Source: a bacterium
GTDB lineage: Bacteria; Hinthialibacterota; Hinthialibacteria; OLB16
Assembly (NCBI GenBank): GCA_022072055.1
Contig: JAJVIK010000001.1
Coordinates: 62,001-126,000 of the forward strand
DNA length: 64,000 nucleotides
Reading direction: 5' to 3'
Shown here: positions 10,101 through 19,468 of the stretch, piece after piece
Position numbering within the stretch: the stretch's first letter is position 1
How the letters are laid out: every line of letters begins with the position of its first letter
Made by a program: the position numbers and the translations under genes
Notes under the pieces: model-generated
What the model was told of the DNA's origin: nothing
The model's input: the letters and a program-made list of their open reading frames with translations, nothing else
Databases searched by the model: none

Positions 10101-11736
10101 CAAAATAGGCATAGCCATTGTTGGAGTCGATCACAGCGGAATGGAGAATATTCTCCGCGCTGTCCAATGTCACCGCACTCACCCGCGAGGGCGCATTGGT
10201 TCCCGATCCCAGAGACAACTTCACAACCCTTCCGGGGCTTGTATAGGTTCCAAAGTATGCGTACCCCGCAGCGGCATCGATGACCGCACTCCGGAGGTCA
10301 TTCTCTAGACTACTCAGCGTTACTGCCCCCACGCGTGTAGGAGAATTCGTCCCCGAACCTAGTGCAACCTTCACCACGATTGCAGGCCACACGTTAAACG
10401 TCCCGAAATAGGCGTATCCCGCAGCCGCGTCGATCACTGCGCTCCGGAGCTCGTTCTCCCCGCTGTTAAGAGACACCGCCCCAATCCGGGTCGGCGAATT
10501 ACTGCCACTCCCCAACGCCACCTTCGCCACTCGTCCGGGGCTGGTACCCGTCCCGAAGTAAGCGTAGTTGTTGGCGGTATCGATCACCGCACTTGTGAGG
10601 GGGCCCTCCCCGCTGTTCAAGGTTAGCGCGCCCACACGTGTCGGGAGATTGCTGCCGGACCCTAGAGCTACCTTGATGACAATCCCGGCCGCAAAGGTAA
10701 ATGTCCCGAAGTAGGCGTAGCCGTTGGCGGTGTCAATCACCGCGCTTGTAAGATTATTCTCCCCGCTGTTCAATGTTACAGACCCTACACGCGTGGGGGG
10801 ATTATTGCTTGAACCCAATGCGACCTTTACGACAATTCCCGGAGTGGAATTCGTCCCGAAGTAAGCATACCCGGCAGCCGTATCAATCACGGCGCTCGTT
10901 AGATCATTCTCCCCGGTCCCCAAAGTCACTGCTCCGACTCGCATGGGGGGAACGCTTTCCGAACCTAAGGCTATTTTTATGACGATCCCCGGGCTCGTAT
11001 ACGTCCCGAAATAGGCGTATCCCGCAGCCGTGTCGATCACCGCGCTGCGCAGTCCCTGCTCGTTTGCTCCGAAGGTATAGGTCTTTCCAACTCGCTGAAT
11101 CGAGTCGGAAGGATACACCGTACTCCCCACACTGCTGTTCCCTGCCGCGGGGTCGGAGAAGGATAGCGAGCGGTCGGTGAACTTGTGGCCCTCCTTGTCG
11201 GTGACACGCAGGGTGATGGCGTAAACCTTTTCCGCCAGGTCATGCGCGGTCCATTCGGCGCTGTACATGCCCAGAGTGCCCAGGGCGTTCACTCCGCCCG
11301 TGTTCAACGGCGCGGGCTTCAATTCAACCGTTTCGATTCCGCCCAAGTCGGCCTCCACTTTCGCCACACCCGCTAGCGCCTTCACAATCACGGACAGCGA
11401 AAACTTCTCGCCGTTCTTCACCGAGGGCGAAGAGAGCGTCGGGATGATGTGGATTCTGCCATCGCCGTGGCCGATGACCGCGCCCGCGCTCTGATTTGAA
11501 CCTGGCACGGAATCCACCGGCGCAAGGGCCACGACATTCGCGGCCGCAAAGCGCGCGCTCAGGTCATTTGCGGGGCAGTCGATGGCCTCCACCGCAGCGA
11601 CCCAAGCCACGAGGAAGAGGACCGGCGCGATGGGAAACAGCCAACGTGCTCGGATGACCGAGGCTGAGCATGGAGTGATTGGGACCTGGTTGAATCGGGA
11701 GGTGATGGAGCGGTGATGGGAGCGGGCGAACGCCAT
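7135..11736 (-). CDS. Giant secreted repeat protein, paralog of 985..6882: 14 propeller-type repeats, about 3 PKD domains, Thr/Pro-rich linkers
   Basis: 1533-aa ORF; same N-terminal domain ([21 protein letters not shown]), same repeat, same C-terminus [10 protein letters not shown]. Confidence 0.85.
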   Translation of the reverse strand: MAFARSHHRSITSRFNQVPITPCSASVIRARWLFPIAPVLFLVAWVAAVEAIDCPANDLSARFAAANVVALAPVDSVPGSNQSAGAVIGHGDGRIHIIPTLSSPSVKNGEKFSLSVIVKALAGVAKVEADLGGIETVELKPAPLNTGGVNALGTLGMYSAEWTAHDLAEKVYAITLRVTDKEGHKFTDRSLSFSDPAAGNSSVGSTVYPSDSIQRVGKTYTFGANEQGLRSAVIDTAAGYAYFGTYTSPGIVIKIALGSESVPPMRVGAVTLGTGENDLTSAVIDTAAGYAYFGTNSTPGIVVKVALGSSNNPPTRVGSVTLNSGENNLTSAVIDTANGYAYFGTFTFAAGIVIKVALGSGSNLPTRVGALTLNSGEGPLTSAVIDTANNYAYFGTGTSPGRVAKVALGSGSNSPTRIGAVSLNSGENELRSAVIDAAAGYAYFGTFNVWPAIVVKVALGSGTNSPTRVGAVTLSSLENDLRSAVIDAAAGYAYFGTYTSPGRVVKLSLGSGTNAPSRVSAVTLDSAENILHSAVIDSNNGYAYFGTYTNPGQVVKVSLGQSDLPRRHSAITGDSGEDHFSLNAAIDTVNGYGYFLNNTGSPGKIIKVDLGNGNEAPARVGSIALDSGENNPTCISRDTTTGYAYIGTDTIPGRVIKVDTHPSRTFQRVGALTLNSGENYLKRSVIDSSAGYAYFTTGTAPGRVVKVALGSGSNPPTRVGAVTLNSGENNPYSAVIDPSGGYAYFGTFFASPGKIVKVALNGGSAPTRVGAITLNSGEEEFAAAVIDTAAGYAYFGTATFPGKVVKIETNPSGTFQRIGTLTLDSGEDSLGGAMIDPAEGVAYFTTITSPAKVVKVKLGTGSALPTRVGALTLESGENEVYSTIIDTANAYGYCGTHTAPGRVIKLDLESIYFTSQQNYVKATSMTMPESGVLTDVRFYSHTNAGNLRLAIYDKDEPMNLLWQSGSIANTANGAWLTELISNGTPSSLFLSAGDYWLAYQTDSTQSVPSYTEGSYGEGFYFGQPFAAFPSTLSLAASRFSSEMWSEYITYDYPATPTATVTPTATNTVTPTVTPTSTVTQTPTVTTTLTPTVTSTPTHANQPPVAQPGGPYRPCSNDTAFVLNGSASYDPDAAFGDAIVAWDWDLNGDGTNDASGEIVSVDLTALGLAPQTYSLRLRVQDSYGATSQGFTTLTVYNCVVTANFNMSPNPAACGQQITFDGRTTSHGRPDRVITSYAWNFGDGDVAWGSIANHAYSAYGSYDAVLTVTDNSVPPLVDSVTHTVLTNQGNIAPTASAGGPYYTTIGNGRTLNGQGSSDPNVGCGDSIVAWTWNVGESISLSGSSPTLTAAQIDGLGIGTFAVTLLVTDEFGSTDSESTTLTISIPTATRTPSPTITRTPTITRTPTPTLTQIPTVTRTQTPTVTATPTITRTPSATSTHTPVPSHTPTITRTPTRTVTQTPSATPSPSITATPSNTVTNTPTVTPTVTSTVTLTPTATVTETVTATPTATETETPPETPTPTEEDPLAVEDWEFY

Positions 11737-11827
11737 TGGAGGACCTCCTAACCGGATGCTGCAAGGAATATCCGAAATGCCACTCCCCGTCTGTCCTCTC
11801 TCCTATGATTCTCATGTCGTTTTTTTT

Positions 11828-12589
11828 CTACACCCGCGCGGCTTGAAGTTGGGGGTCATGCAATCGGATCTCACGGCCGGTTGGGTTCCCCGAGGCGTAC
11901 AGCGCCAGGTCCACATTGCCCTTGAGGCTCAGCTTCTCGAGGATCCGGCGGCGGTAGGTGCTCACCGTGGTCACGCTCAGGCAGAGCTCCTCCGCGATCT
12001 CCGCTTGGCGTTTGCCCAAGGTAATCCCCCTGAAAACCTGGTATTCCCGTTCCGAAAGGGTGTCGATCGGGGTCGCGCGGGTGACCGATTCCCGGAGGGC
12101 CAACGCCTCCGCCACAGTCTCATGAAGATAGCGCCCACCGGATAGCAGCCGCTCGACCGCGGTTCGGAGTTCCCCCGGCTCGCCGTTGCTGGGAAACACC
12201 CCGCCTGCCCCCGCGCGAAGCGCCCAGACCCCATCCAACACGAACTTTGTGTCGAAAAGAAACATCAGACCTCTGCTGGGACACTCCCGGTGAATTCGCT
12301 CGATACACCCCAGCGGACTGCAGTTGGGGCAGCTGGAGTCCAGGATGAGACAGGCCCAGTCCGTCTCGCTGACCTGCTTGAGGGCGCAAGGTCGAAGGGG
12401 ACCCTTTCCGTTGGCGTGGAAGGATGGGATGCCTTCGAGCGCTGCCTGGACCCCCAGCGCGAGCAGCGGGGACCCTACCGCGATGGCCACGCGGGAAGGT
12501 GGCGCGGGACGGCTAGGGGAACCGGCCTGGGAAACCTGCGGCATTCCAGCGCCGTTTGAGGAATAGTGAATATGAAGGGGTGTTCGCAT
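11828..12589 (-). CDS. LuxR/NarL-type transcriptional regulator with atypical receiver-like N-terminus
   Basis: C-terminal LSEREYQVFRGITLGKRQAEIAEELCLSVTTVSTYRRRILEKLSLKGNVDLALYA is a LuxR HTH; the receiver-like part keeps LILDSS but lacks the N-terminal acidic pair. Confidence 0.8.
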   Translation of the reverse strand: MRTPLHIHYSSNGAGMPQVSQAGSPSRPAPPSRVAIAVGSPLLALGVQAALEGIPSFHANGKGPLRPCALKQVSETDWACLILDSSCPNCSPLGCIERIHRECPSRGLMFLFDTKFVLDGVWALRAGAGGVFPSNGEPGELRTAVERLLSGGRYLHETVAEALALRESVTRATPIDTLSEREYQVFRGITLGKRQAEIAEELCLSVTTVSTYRRRILEKLSLKGNVDLALYASGNPTGREIRLHDPQLQAARV

Positions 12590-12713
12590 GGGCTCTACTT
12601 CGCCTCCATGTGAGCGGTCTTGATTAGGGGTACGAACCGCGCGGGAGGGATTGCTACATGAAAATTGCAGATTTTGCTTGGCGGGGGAAAGACGGGTATT
12701 CCCTATCCCCTGA

Positions 12714-13445
12714 ATGCATCAATCCGCCTCACTTCCAGAGTCTCGGAAGCTTGACCCGCCCGGATTGAACGTTTCAGCGGCCTCTGGAACAATCGCGGAG
12801 ATCATGCCGGAACTCCCATCCAATCCCCCTCCATCGGATGAGTGGCTCCGTGAACAACTCCTCCAGTCCCCAGAGGAGGGGTGGAGCCAGTTTTGGAGGG
12901 TCCATGGCCCCTTCGTCGAACGAATTGTGGGTCGATTCCAACTCCGCAAGGAGGACCGTGAGGAGGTCCTTCAAGAAGTCTCCCACGCCCTGGTCAAGGA
13001 GAATTTCAAGGTGCTCCGCGAGTGGAACCCGGAGCGCTGCTCCCTTCGCGGATTCCTTTCGGTGATCGTGGCCCGGAACGTGATCAGCTTCTTCCGCTCG
13101 GGCTTTCATTCCTATAACGCCCGCAAGTCTTCGTTGCCGAGCGAGGGGGTCTCCCCCGAGGGGTTCTCGCTCTTGCTGGAGGATTCGGCCAACACCCCGG
13201 CGGAACGTTTGCACCGCATCGAGCTGGTTCGCTCGCTGCTCAAACTTCTGGACGACTGGGTCGCGCAACACCAAATCAGCGCCACGGATCGAATGCTGGT
13301 CCTGCTTCGCTTGCGTGGAATGACTTTCACCCAGATCTCCAACGCGCTCGGGATCTCGCGCAGTTCGGCCACGGTCCGGTTCACACGGATCAAGCCGTTC
13401 CTGAAAAGGCGTTTCGAGGAAGAGGGGTTCTCTCCCCAGGATTAG
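12714..13445 (+). CDS. RNA polymerase sigma factor, ECF-like
   Basis: Region 2 FVERIVGRFQLRKEDREEVLQEVSHALVKE..FRGFLSVIVARNVISFFRS; region 4 RMLVLLRLRGMTFTQISNALGISRSSATVRFTRIKPFLKRR. The true start may be the internal Met near 12804. Confidence 0.8.
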   Translation: MHQSASLPESRKLDPPGLNVSAASGTIAEIMPELPSNPPPSDEWLREQLLQSPEEGWSQFWRVHGPFVERIVGRFQLRKEDREEVLQEVSHALVKENFKVLREWNPERCSLRGFLSVIVARNVISFFRSGFHSYNARKSSLPSEGVSPEGFSLLLEDSANTPAERLHRIELVRSLLKLLDDWVAQHQISATDRMLVLLRLRGMTFTQISNALGISRSSATVRFTRIKPFLKRRFEEEGFSPQD

Positions 13446-13453
13446 TTCCGAGG

Positions 13454-16400
13454 TCACTCCAGGCCGACAAGGCGCACCCCTTGGGCCTCCCATTCGGCGA
13501 GCACCGCCACATCACGTTTCGCCATCGGGGTGGAATGGATGTCGACCTCAAGCGGTTTGAGAGGATTTCCTCCAACCAGGGGCGACAGATCGGAGACCTG
13601 GGTCCCGTGAAGGTTGACTCTCCGGAGGTTCCGGAGGTTTCGGAGTGGGGAAACATCCTTGACCGGGTTGTCCTGAAGCGAGAGTTCACGGAGGGCTTGC
13701 AGCGGGGCGAGCGCCGAGAGATCTTCAATTCCCGTCCGGTCCAGATCCAGCCAGTTCAGGTTCTCCAAGGCCGCCAGGGTTTCCCGGTCCGGGGCGGGAG
13801 AGTCCATCAGGCTGAGGCGCTCCAACTCCCGGAGGTTGCGGAGGGGGCGGATGTCCGCCACCCGGTTTATGCCGAGGATCAGCCTTTTGAGGTGGACCAG
13901 GGTCGCCAACGGCCCGATATCCGAAAAGCCGCAATTCGCCAGGTTCAATCCGCGGAGATGGGTCAGTTCGGAGAGCGGCGCAAGGTCACGCACCGGATTC
14001 GAGGACAATTCAAGGACAACGAGATTTGACAGTTCCGAGAGGGGGTCGAGATCCTCAATCAGGTTGCCGTCGAGGTGCAGATGCTCAAGTTCGGTCAGAC
14101 CCGCAAGCGCGGAAACGTCTCTGATCCCGGCCCGGTTGGCGAGCAGGTGCGCGAGCTGCTTGAGGTTCCGCAGGGGTCCGAGGGACTCCACCTCGCAGCC
14201 TTCGAGGCCAAGGTGCAAGAGGCCGGACATTCTCGCGAGCGGAGATAGGTCGCGAACGTTGGTCTTGCTCAGGGTCAGGGAGGTCAGACCCTCGAGGCTC
14301 GCAAGGGTTTCCGGGGCGAGGAGGCTGGAGCGAGTGAGGTCAAGTCGAGTCAGCAGCGGCAGCCGCGCGAGCGGAGTCAGATTCCCGAGCGTGGAATCCA
14401 GGATGCAAAGGTCCGCGAGGTTCGGAAAGCACGAGAGTTGATCCAAGGGAGGGCCATTCGCCGCGGCAAGCCTGAGTCTCGACACGCGCTCAAGGTCCGA
14501 GGGAAGAAGCGGGCCATCTTGAATCTCCAAGATCGCGCGCGCTGCTTGCTCCCAGATCGGGTCCAGACCCGCCGGAACGGGCGGAGGGCTGCATTCTTCA
14601 GCGGTTCGGCGCTTGAGCTTCCAAAAGGACCGCTTGTATTCCTCTATCCGCGCCTCAGGAGAGGACCCGGCCGAGCTCGCATAGGCCGTGTTCAGCCAGG
14701 GGAAGGCAGGCCACAGACGAATCGTGCGGTCGATGCTCCCGCTTACGAGCGCGGGCGCGCTCGGCGAATAAGACAGGCAAGTCGCCGGCCTTGAGTGTCC
14801 CCTCAGGGTCAGCAGCTCCCGGCCCGTGGAGGCTTCCCAGACCTTACAGGTGGTGTCCTCCGAGGCGGTGAACAACCGGCTCCCATCGGGCGAATAGCAG
14901 ATCTGGTGAATGTACGCGTTGTGCCCCAAGAGTTTGAAAAGGGTCCGCCCGCCGTCGCGGTCCCAGACACGCCCGGTTTCATCATCGCTTCCACTGGCGA
15001 GCCTTTCCCCGTCGGGGCTGAAGGCCACGCTCTTGACCGCGTCCGTGTGTCCTTCAAGAGTCCTGAGGAGGGTTCCCTCGCGCGCATCCCAGACTCGGAC
15101 CAGGTTCTCACGGTCCCCGGTGGCCAAGAGAGCGCTATCGGGAGACCAAGCCACCCCGCACACCTCTTCTTGAGAAGCGCGCCAGTCTCTTTCAACGGTC
15201 CCGTCGGGCAGGCTCCAAATAACCACTCTTCCGTCGCGGTCTCCGGTCGCGAAATGCTTTCCATCCGGAGCGTAAGCGAAGCCCTTGGCCTCATTCAGGG
15301 GACCTCCCACGATTCGCGCAACCTGGTTTGATCCGCCGCGCCAAATGGCAACGGAGTCCCCATCCGTCACGGCCAGGACTCTGCCATCCGGCGAAAACTG
15401 TCCTCCATTCGCCCCGGTCAGGTGGCCCAAACGAGGCTCGGTGTTCTCCCAGGTTCCCAGCCAAAGCCCACGCACGAGGGGATCGGCATGCCCTCCCCCA
15501 ACGACCCAATCCTCCTTGGGGTTGGCGGCCACGAAGTGGACCTCGTCGGTTTGACGAAGGACGGGAGAAGGCTGAAAGTTCGGGGAGACATCCCAAAGCC
15601 TGCAAGAGCCGTCATCCCCTCCGCTGGCCAGGAGGTTTCCATCGGGGCTGAACGCCACGGCGCGAACCGAGTTCACGTGACCTTCAAGCAGACGCTCCTC
15701 CAGGCCGGTTTCCAGGTCCCACAGCCTGATGATTCCCTCAAGGGAGGGAGCGGCGATTCGCTTTCCATCCGGGGAGAACGCCACGGACCAAACCTGTCGT
15801 TTGTGGCCCTCCAGGGTCTTTACCAGCGCTTCATGCCTCCAGTCCCAGACGCGAACCACCCGATCTTGGTTCCCTGTGGCAATCAGGCGGCCATCGGGAC
15901 TGAACTCCAAGGCATAGATGTCCTGGCGGGGATTGGGCATGGTGTGAAGGAGCTCTCCAGTGGTGGCATCCCACACCCGCAGCGAGCAATCGCAGTCCCC
16001 CGGTTGCCCTCCACCGGTGGCCAGGACTGTTCCGTCCGGACTGAAGCCCACGGCATACACAATGTCCTGAGGGAGCCGCACCACGGTCAAAAGCTCTCCC
16101 GAGCTCACATCCCAGACCGAGGCGCTGGAGTTGGTCTGGCCCGCCACAATCCGGCTCCCATCGGAGCTGAAACGGAGCGCTCGAAACTCACCGCGGATGC
16201 GTGTGAATCTTCGAATCATTCGCCCTTCGGAGAGGCTCCAAAGTCGGATGGTCCCATCCTCCCCTCCAGCCGCCACCAGCTCCCCGGAGGGGCTGATTGC
16301 CAAGCCATGGACAGGCCCCCGACACCCTTCAAGACGCGCGACTTCCGCCCCGCTCAGGATGTCCCACGCCCGGACTGTCCCCTCCATGTCTCCGGTAAAC

Positions 16401-19363
16401 ACCCAGTTCCCCTTCGGATGAAAGGCAACCGCGCGGACCGCGCCCGGGCTAACTCTCAGGGTCATGAGGTCCTGATTGCATAGGAAGAGAAGTCGCCCCC
16501 ACTCCCAGTTTCTGAGGATGGGGGGCGCGCTCATCAGGAATTCGAGCGCCGGACCGAAGCGGCGGTCCTCAACCGCGCGCTCGGCCAGCTTGATGGTGGA
16601 GACATAAAGCTCCTCCTCCGCCTGTGCGCGCGCCGCCCGCGCCTCGATGACCGCCCGACGCTCCCGGACCAATCCGTAACCCAAGGCCACGGTCAGCAGG
16701 CAAACGCCAAGGAATATGAGGGATAGGAACACCAAGGCGCGCCTGTGTCTTTCTCGTTTGCGGTGAGCCTCTTCCATCGCGAGCCAGCTCGCGCGGCGCT
16801 CCTCCACGGACCTGAGACTCCTCGCAAGCTCCCCGGCGCTTGAGAAACGCTCCTGGGGATCTCCCGCGAGACACCGCTCCAGGTCCTTCCGCAGGATCGG
16901 ATCCTCGATGTCCGAGCGCCAATCGGCGGTCAGGGGACGCCTGAAATCCCCAATGAGCAGTTGATAAAGCACAACACCCAAGGAGTAGATGTCCGAACGG
17001 ATGGAGGAGGCCCTTCCGACGAGCAACTCGGGCGCCATGTAGAGGCGGCTCCCGGTGTGAGAAACGAATTCCGTCGGAGTGAAGGTCTGAGTGAACCCCC
17101 CGAGCGGAGAGTCCGGGAGAATCTGTGGGTCGATGACTTGGCCGATTCCGAAATCACCGAGTTTGACTCGGAGGTTCTTCAGTTCGGCCAGGCTCCCCAC
17201 AAGGAGAATGTTGGAGGGTTTGACATCGCGGTGAATCACCCCGGCGTCATGCGCCACCTGGAGTGCATCCGCCACCTTGGCCACAATCTCAAGGCGCGAC
17301 TGCTGGGGATGGGCAAGCGGGTCGCCCTCGACAAAATAATGTTCCAAATCGCTCCCGGGGACATCCTCCATGACAATGTAGTAAGGGGGGTGGTCGAGGA
17401 AGATGTCGTACAGGCGGACAATATTGGGGTGGTCTCCGACCGCCTCGCGCAGGAGCCGGAAGAGGGAGATCTCACGTTTAAGGGAGCGGACACGCTCCTC
17501 CCGGAAACAGAACTTGAAGACCCGTTGCTCCCCAATCTCCTTGCGTCTTGCCCGCCAGACCTCCCCGAATCCTCCCTCTCCGAGCTTTTCGACGAGCACC
17601 CAAGCGGGAGAGGTGGGGACCTCCTGATCCAGGGCGGGCCGCCACCCGAGAACCGGCTCCTGATCCCGAGAGACATGCCGGTACGCAAACTCCAAGTCCG
17701 GAGGGGGTGAAAGGGCGGCCCACCCAATCTCCCCCACTTCACAGACATCCACTGTCTGATCCAGGTCCGCGAACTTGTACGCGCCATGGTCGAGCCAAGC
17801 CACGGAGCAATCGGGCGCGATTTCACTCCCACGGAGCACGGCGCGCGCATCATCGAAGGTGGGGCGCGAGATCAGGATCTGGCGATCTGTCGCAAGCGAT
17901 AGGAGGCTTCTCCCGACTTCGAGCGGATACCCTTCGACGGACTCAAGGGCGCCGCCGCGCAAGGTTCGAACGGTTGTGATCTCTCCAGAGTGAACGGCGA
18001 CGCGCGGGGCCGACCGGGAGTCCCCCAGCGGGTCTTCGGAGCGAATCTTCCACTGCAACATGAGCGCGAATCGGACGGCATCCGAAGCGCGTGGCAGGAT
18101 GGCCAGGAACGTCCGGTCTTCCACCTTGAGGGTCTCCGCCCCCGAAAAGGAGCTCAGGAGGCTTTCGGCTTCTTTCGACGGAAACGGGGAGGGGTGAGAG
18201 GCGGAATTGCGTGGCGGCTCCGAGGAGAGGAGCACGAGGGCCTTGGTTTCCGTCCTGATTGTCCCGCCCGAGGGCAACCCGGTCGCCGGGTTCCCAAACA
18301 GAACATACTGCGCCCAGGAGAAGTCCGCCGCTCCCAAGGAGGCGCGTGTTTCCAACCTCGCGGAGCGGAGAGCGGATCCCACGGAGGCGCCCTCAAGCAG
18401 CGCTCGATAAAAGGCCCTGGCCATGAAGGTTGCCGCGTCATCTCGGACCTCTCGCCAGGCTCCGATGTAGTGGCTTGTCCCGGCGCTCAAAAAAGTCTCG
18501 GCCATTCCCCGAAAACCTTCGTCTAGAAGGCGGGGGCCGGCTTGGTCCGCGCCATGACAGGCATTGTTGAACACCAGTAGGGGGCCGGGGTCATTGCCAA
18601 GGGCTTTCTTGACCCAATCGGGGTCGAGGACCCCATCCTGGAGTTCCCATCCTCCTGTTCGACCGGTTGGGGCTGAGGTGTGACCGGAATAGTGGACCAG
18701 ATCGGCACGCGGGAGAGACTCGACCAGGTCTGGTTTTGAAACGCGCCCATTCAAAAGCAACAGTGCAATATGGATATTGTTTTCCAATAATGCGCAAAGG
18801 TTTGCCCCCTCGCGCGCCGCCCCGGCCAGATTCCCGGCGGGATCGGAGACCAGGAGAAAGGCAAGATGTGAATTCCGCGGCTCCCGAATGCGGCCGGAGC
18901 GCCATGCGGGGACCACCCTTCCCACGGCATAACGGCAGCCGAGGAAATCCACTCCGTCATGAAGCAATTCCCAGGGGAATTGGAGCCACCGTGGCTCCAA
19001 CTCAAGCGAAAGAAATTCGCCCGGGTGGCAATGCAACTCGCGTTGAATCTCGGATGGGAAGACTGACTGAAAGCCATGCCGCGTCAAACTCTCGATGGAT
19101 TCGGATCCGTTCCGAGATTGACCCCAGAGCGTGGTGTCGCCGATGGCCTCCCGCAATTGAGCGCCGAGATCCGCGATCCCCTCCTCGTTCAGCGCCGAGA
19201 CTCCCGCGGCGAGGCTTTCCGAACGCGGAGACAGGAGCCGGAATTCCACGCCGTCCGCGGTCTTGGTGACACGCAGGGTGAGGGGGGCGTCAGGAATCCC
19301 GCTCGGGTTTGTCATGATTCTTGACGAGGACCGACTCTTTGTAGTGCCGGACGTCACCGACAA
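13454..19363 (-). CDS. Multidomain signalling protein: CHAT caspase-like domain, class III cyclase-homology domain, Ser/Thr kinase, TM, 14 WD40 repeats, LRRs
   Basis: CHAT His/Cys motifs VHYSGHT and FNNACHGA; CHD-like GYPLEVGRSLLSLATDRQILISRPTFDDAR..WLDHGAYKF; kinase GEGGFGEVW, FKFC, HRDVKPSN, DFG, LYMAPE; TM ALVFLSLIFLGVCLLTVALGYGLV; WD40 units VAFSPDG..LASGSDD..RVWD; LRR units LxxLxxLxLxxNxIxDLxPL. Confidence 0.88.
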   Translation of the reverse strand: MSVTSGTTKSRSSSRIMTNPSGIPDAPLTLRVTKTADGVEFRLLSPRSESLAAGVSALNEEGIADLGAQLREAIGDTTLWGQSRNGSESIESLTRHGFQSVFPSEIQRELHCHPGEFLSLELEPRWLQFPWELLHDGVDFLGCRYAVGRVVPAWRSGRIREPRNSHLAFLLVSDPAGNLAGAAREGANLCALLENNIHIALLLLNGRVSKPDLVESLPRADLVHYSGHTSAPTGRTGGWELQDGVLDPDWVKKALGNDPGPLLVFNNACHGADQAGPRLLDEGFRGMAETFLSAGTSHYIGAWREVRDDAATFMARAFYRALLEGASVGSALRSARLETRASLGAADFSWAQYVLFGNPATGLPSGGTIRTETKALVLLSSEPPRNSASHPSPFPSKEAESLLSSFSGAETLKVEDRTFLAILPRASDAVRFALMLQWKIRSEDPLGDSRSAPRVAVHSGEITTVRTLRGGALESVEGYPLEVGRSLLSLATDRQILISRPTFDDARAVLRGSEIAPDCSVAWLDHGAYKFADLDQTVDVCEVGEIGWAALSPPPDLEFAYRHVSRDQEPVLGWRPALDQEVPTSPAWVLVEKLGEGGFGEVWRARRKEIGEQRVFKFCFREERVRSLKREISLFRLLREAVGDHPNIVRLYDIFLDHPPYYIVMEDVPGSDLEHYFVEGDPLAHPQQSRLEIVAKVADALQVAHDAGVIHRDVKPSNILLVGSLAELKNLRVKLGDFGIGQVIDPQILPDSPLGGFTQTFTPTEFVSHTGSRLYMAPELLVGRASSIRSDIYSLGVVLYQLLIGDFRRPLTADWRSDIEDPILRKDLERCLAGDPQERFSSAGELARSLRSVEERRASWLAMEEAHRKRERHRRALVFLSLIFLGVCLLTVALGYGLVRERRAVIEARAARAQAEEELYVSTIKLAERAVEDRRFGPALEFLMSAPPILRNWEWGRLLFLCNQDLMTLRVSPGAVRAVAFHPKGNWVFTGDMEGTVRAWDILSGAEVARLEGCRGPVHGLAISPSGELVAAGGEDGTIRLWSLSEGRMIRRFTRIRGEFRALRFSSDGSRIVAGQTNSSASVWDVSSGELLTVVRLPQDIVYAVGFSPDGTVLATGGGQPGDCDCSLRVWDATTGELLHTMPNPRQDIYALEFSPDGRLIATGNQDRVVRVWDWRHEALVKTLEGHKRQVWSVAFSPDGKRIAAPSLEGIIRLWDLETGLEERLLEGHVNSVRAVAFSPDGNLLASGGDDGSCRLWDVSPNFQPSPVLRQTDEVHFVAANPKEDWVVGGGHADPLVRGLWLGTWENTEPRLGHLTGANGGQFSPDGRVLAVTDGDSVAIWRGGSNQVARIVGGPLNEAKGFAYAPDGKHFATGDRDGRVVIWSLPDGTVERDWRASQEEVCGVAWSPDSALLATGDRENLVRVWDAREGTLLRTLEGHTDAVKSVAFSPDGERLASGSDDETGRVWDRDGGRTLFKLLGHNAYIHQICYSPDGSRLFTASEDTTCKVWEASTGRELLTLRGHSRPATCLSYSPSAPALVSGSIDRTIRLWPAFPWLNTAYASSAGSSPEARIEEYKRSFWKLKRRTAEECSPPPVPAGLDPIWEQAARAILEIQDGPLLPSDLERVSRLRLAAANGPPLDQLSCFPNLADLCILDSTLGNLTPLARLPLLTRLDLTRSSLLAPETLASLEGLTSLTLSKTNVRDLSPLARMSGLLHLGLEGCEVESLGPLRNLKQLAHLLANRAGIRDVSALAGLTELEHLHLDGNLIEDLDPLSELSNLVVLELSSNPVRDLAPLSELTHLRGLNLANCGFSDIGPLATLVHLKRLILGINRVADIRPLRNLRELERLSLMDSPAPDRETLAALENLNWLDLDRTGIEDLSALAPLQALRELSLQDNPVKDVSPLRNLRNLRRVNLHGTQVSDLSPLVGGNPLKPLEVDIHSTPMAKRDVAVLAEWEAQGVRLVGLE

Positions 19364-19468
19364 GCATCGGGGGCGCCCCAGCTTTGACCGATGGGGGAAT
19401 TGTACAACAGTTGGATTAAATCGCTAGTCGGAAAACCGCGGTCTCCGAAAAAAATGGGGAACTCAAGT

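Noticed and set aside
12774-13493. 239-aa minus-strand ORF
   Set aside because: Antisense to the sigma factor gene; no motif support.
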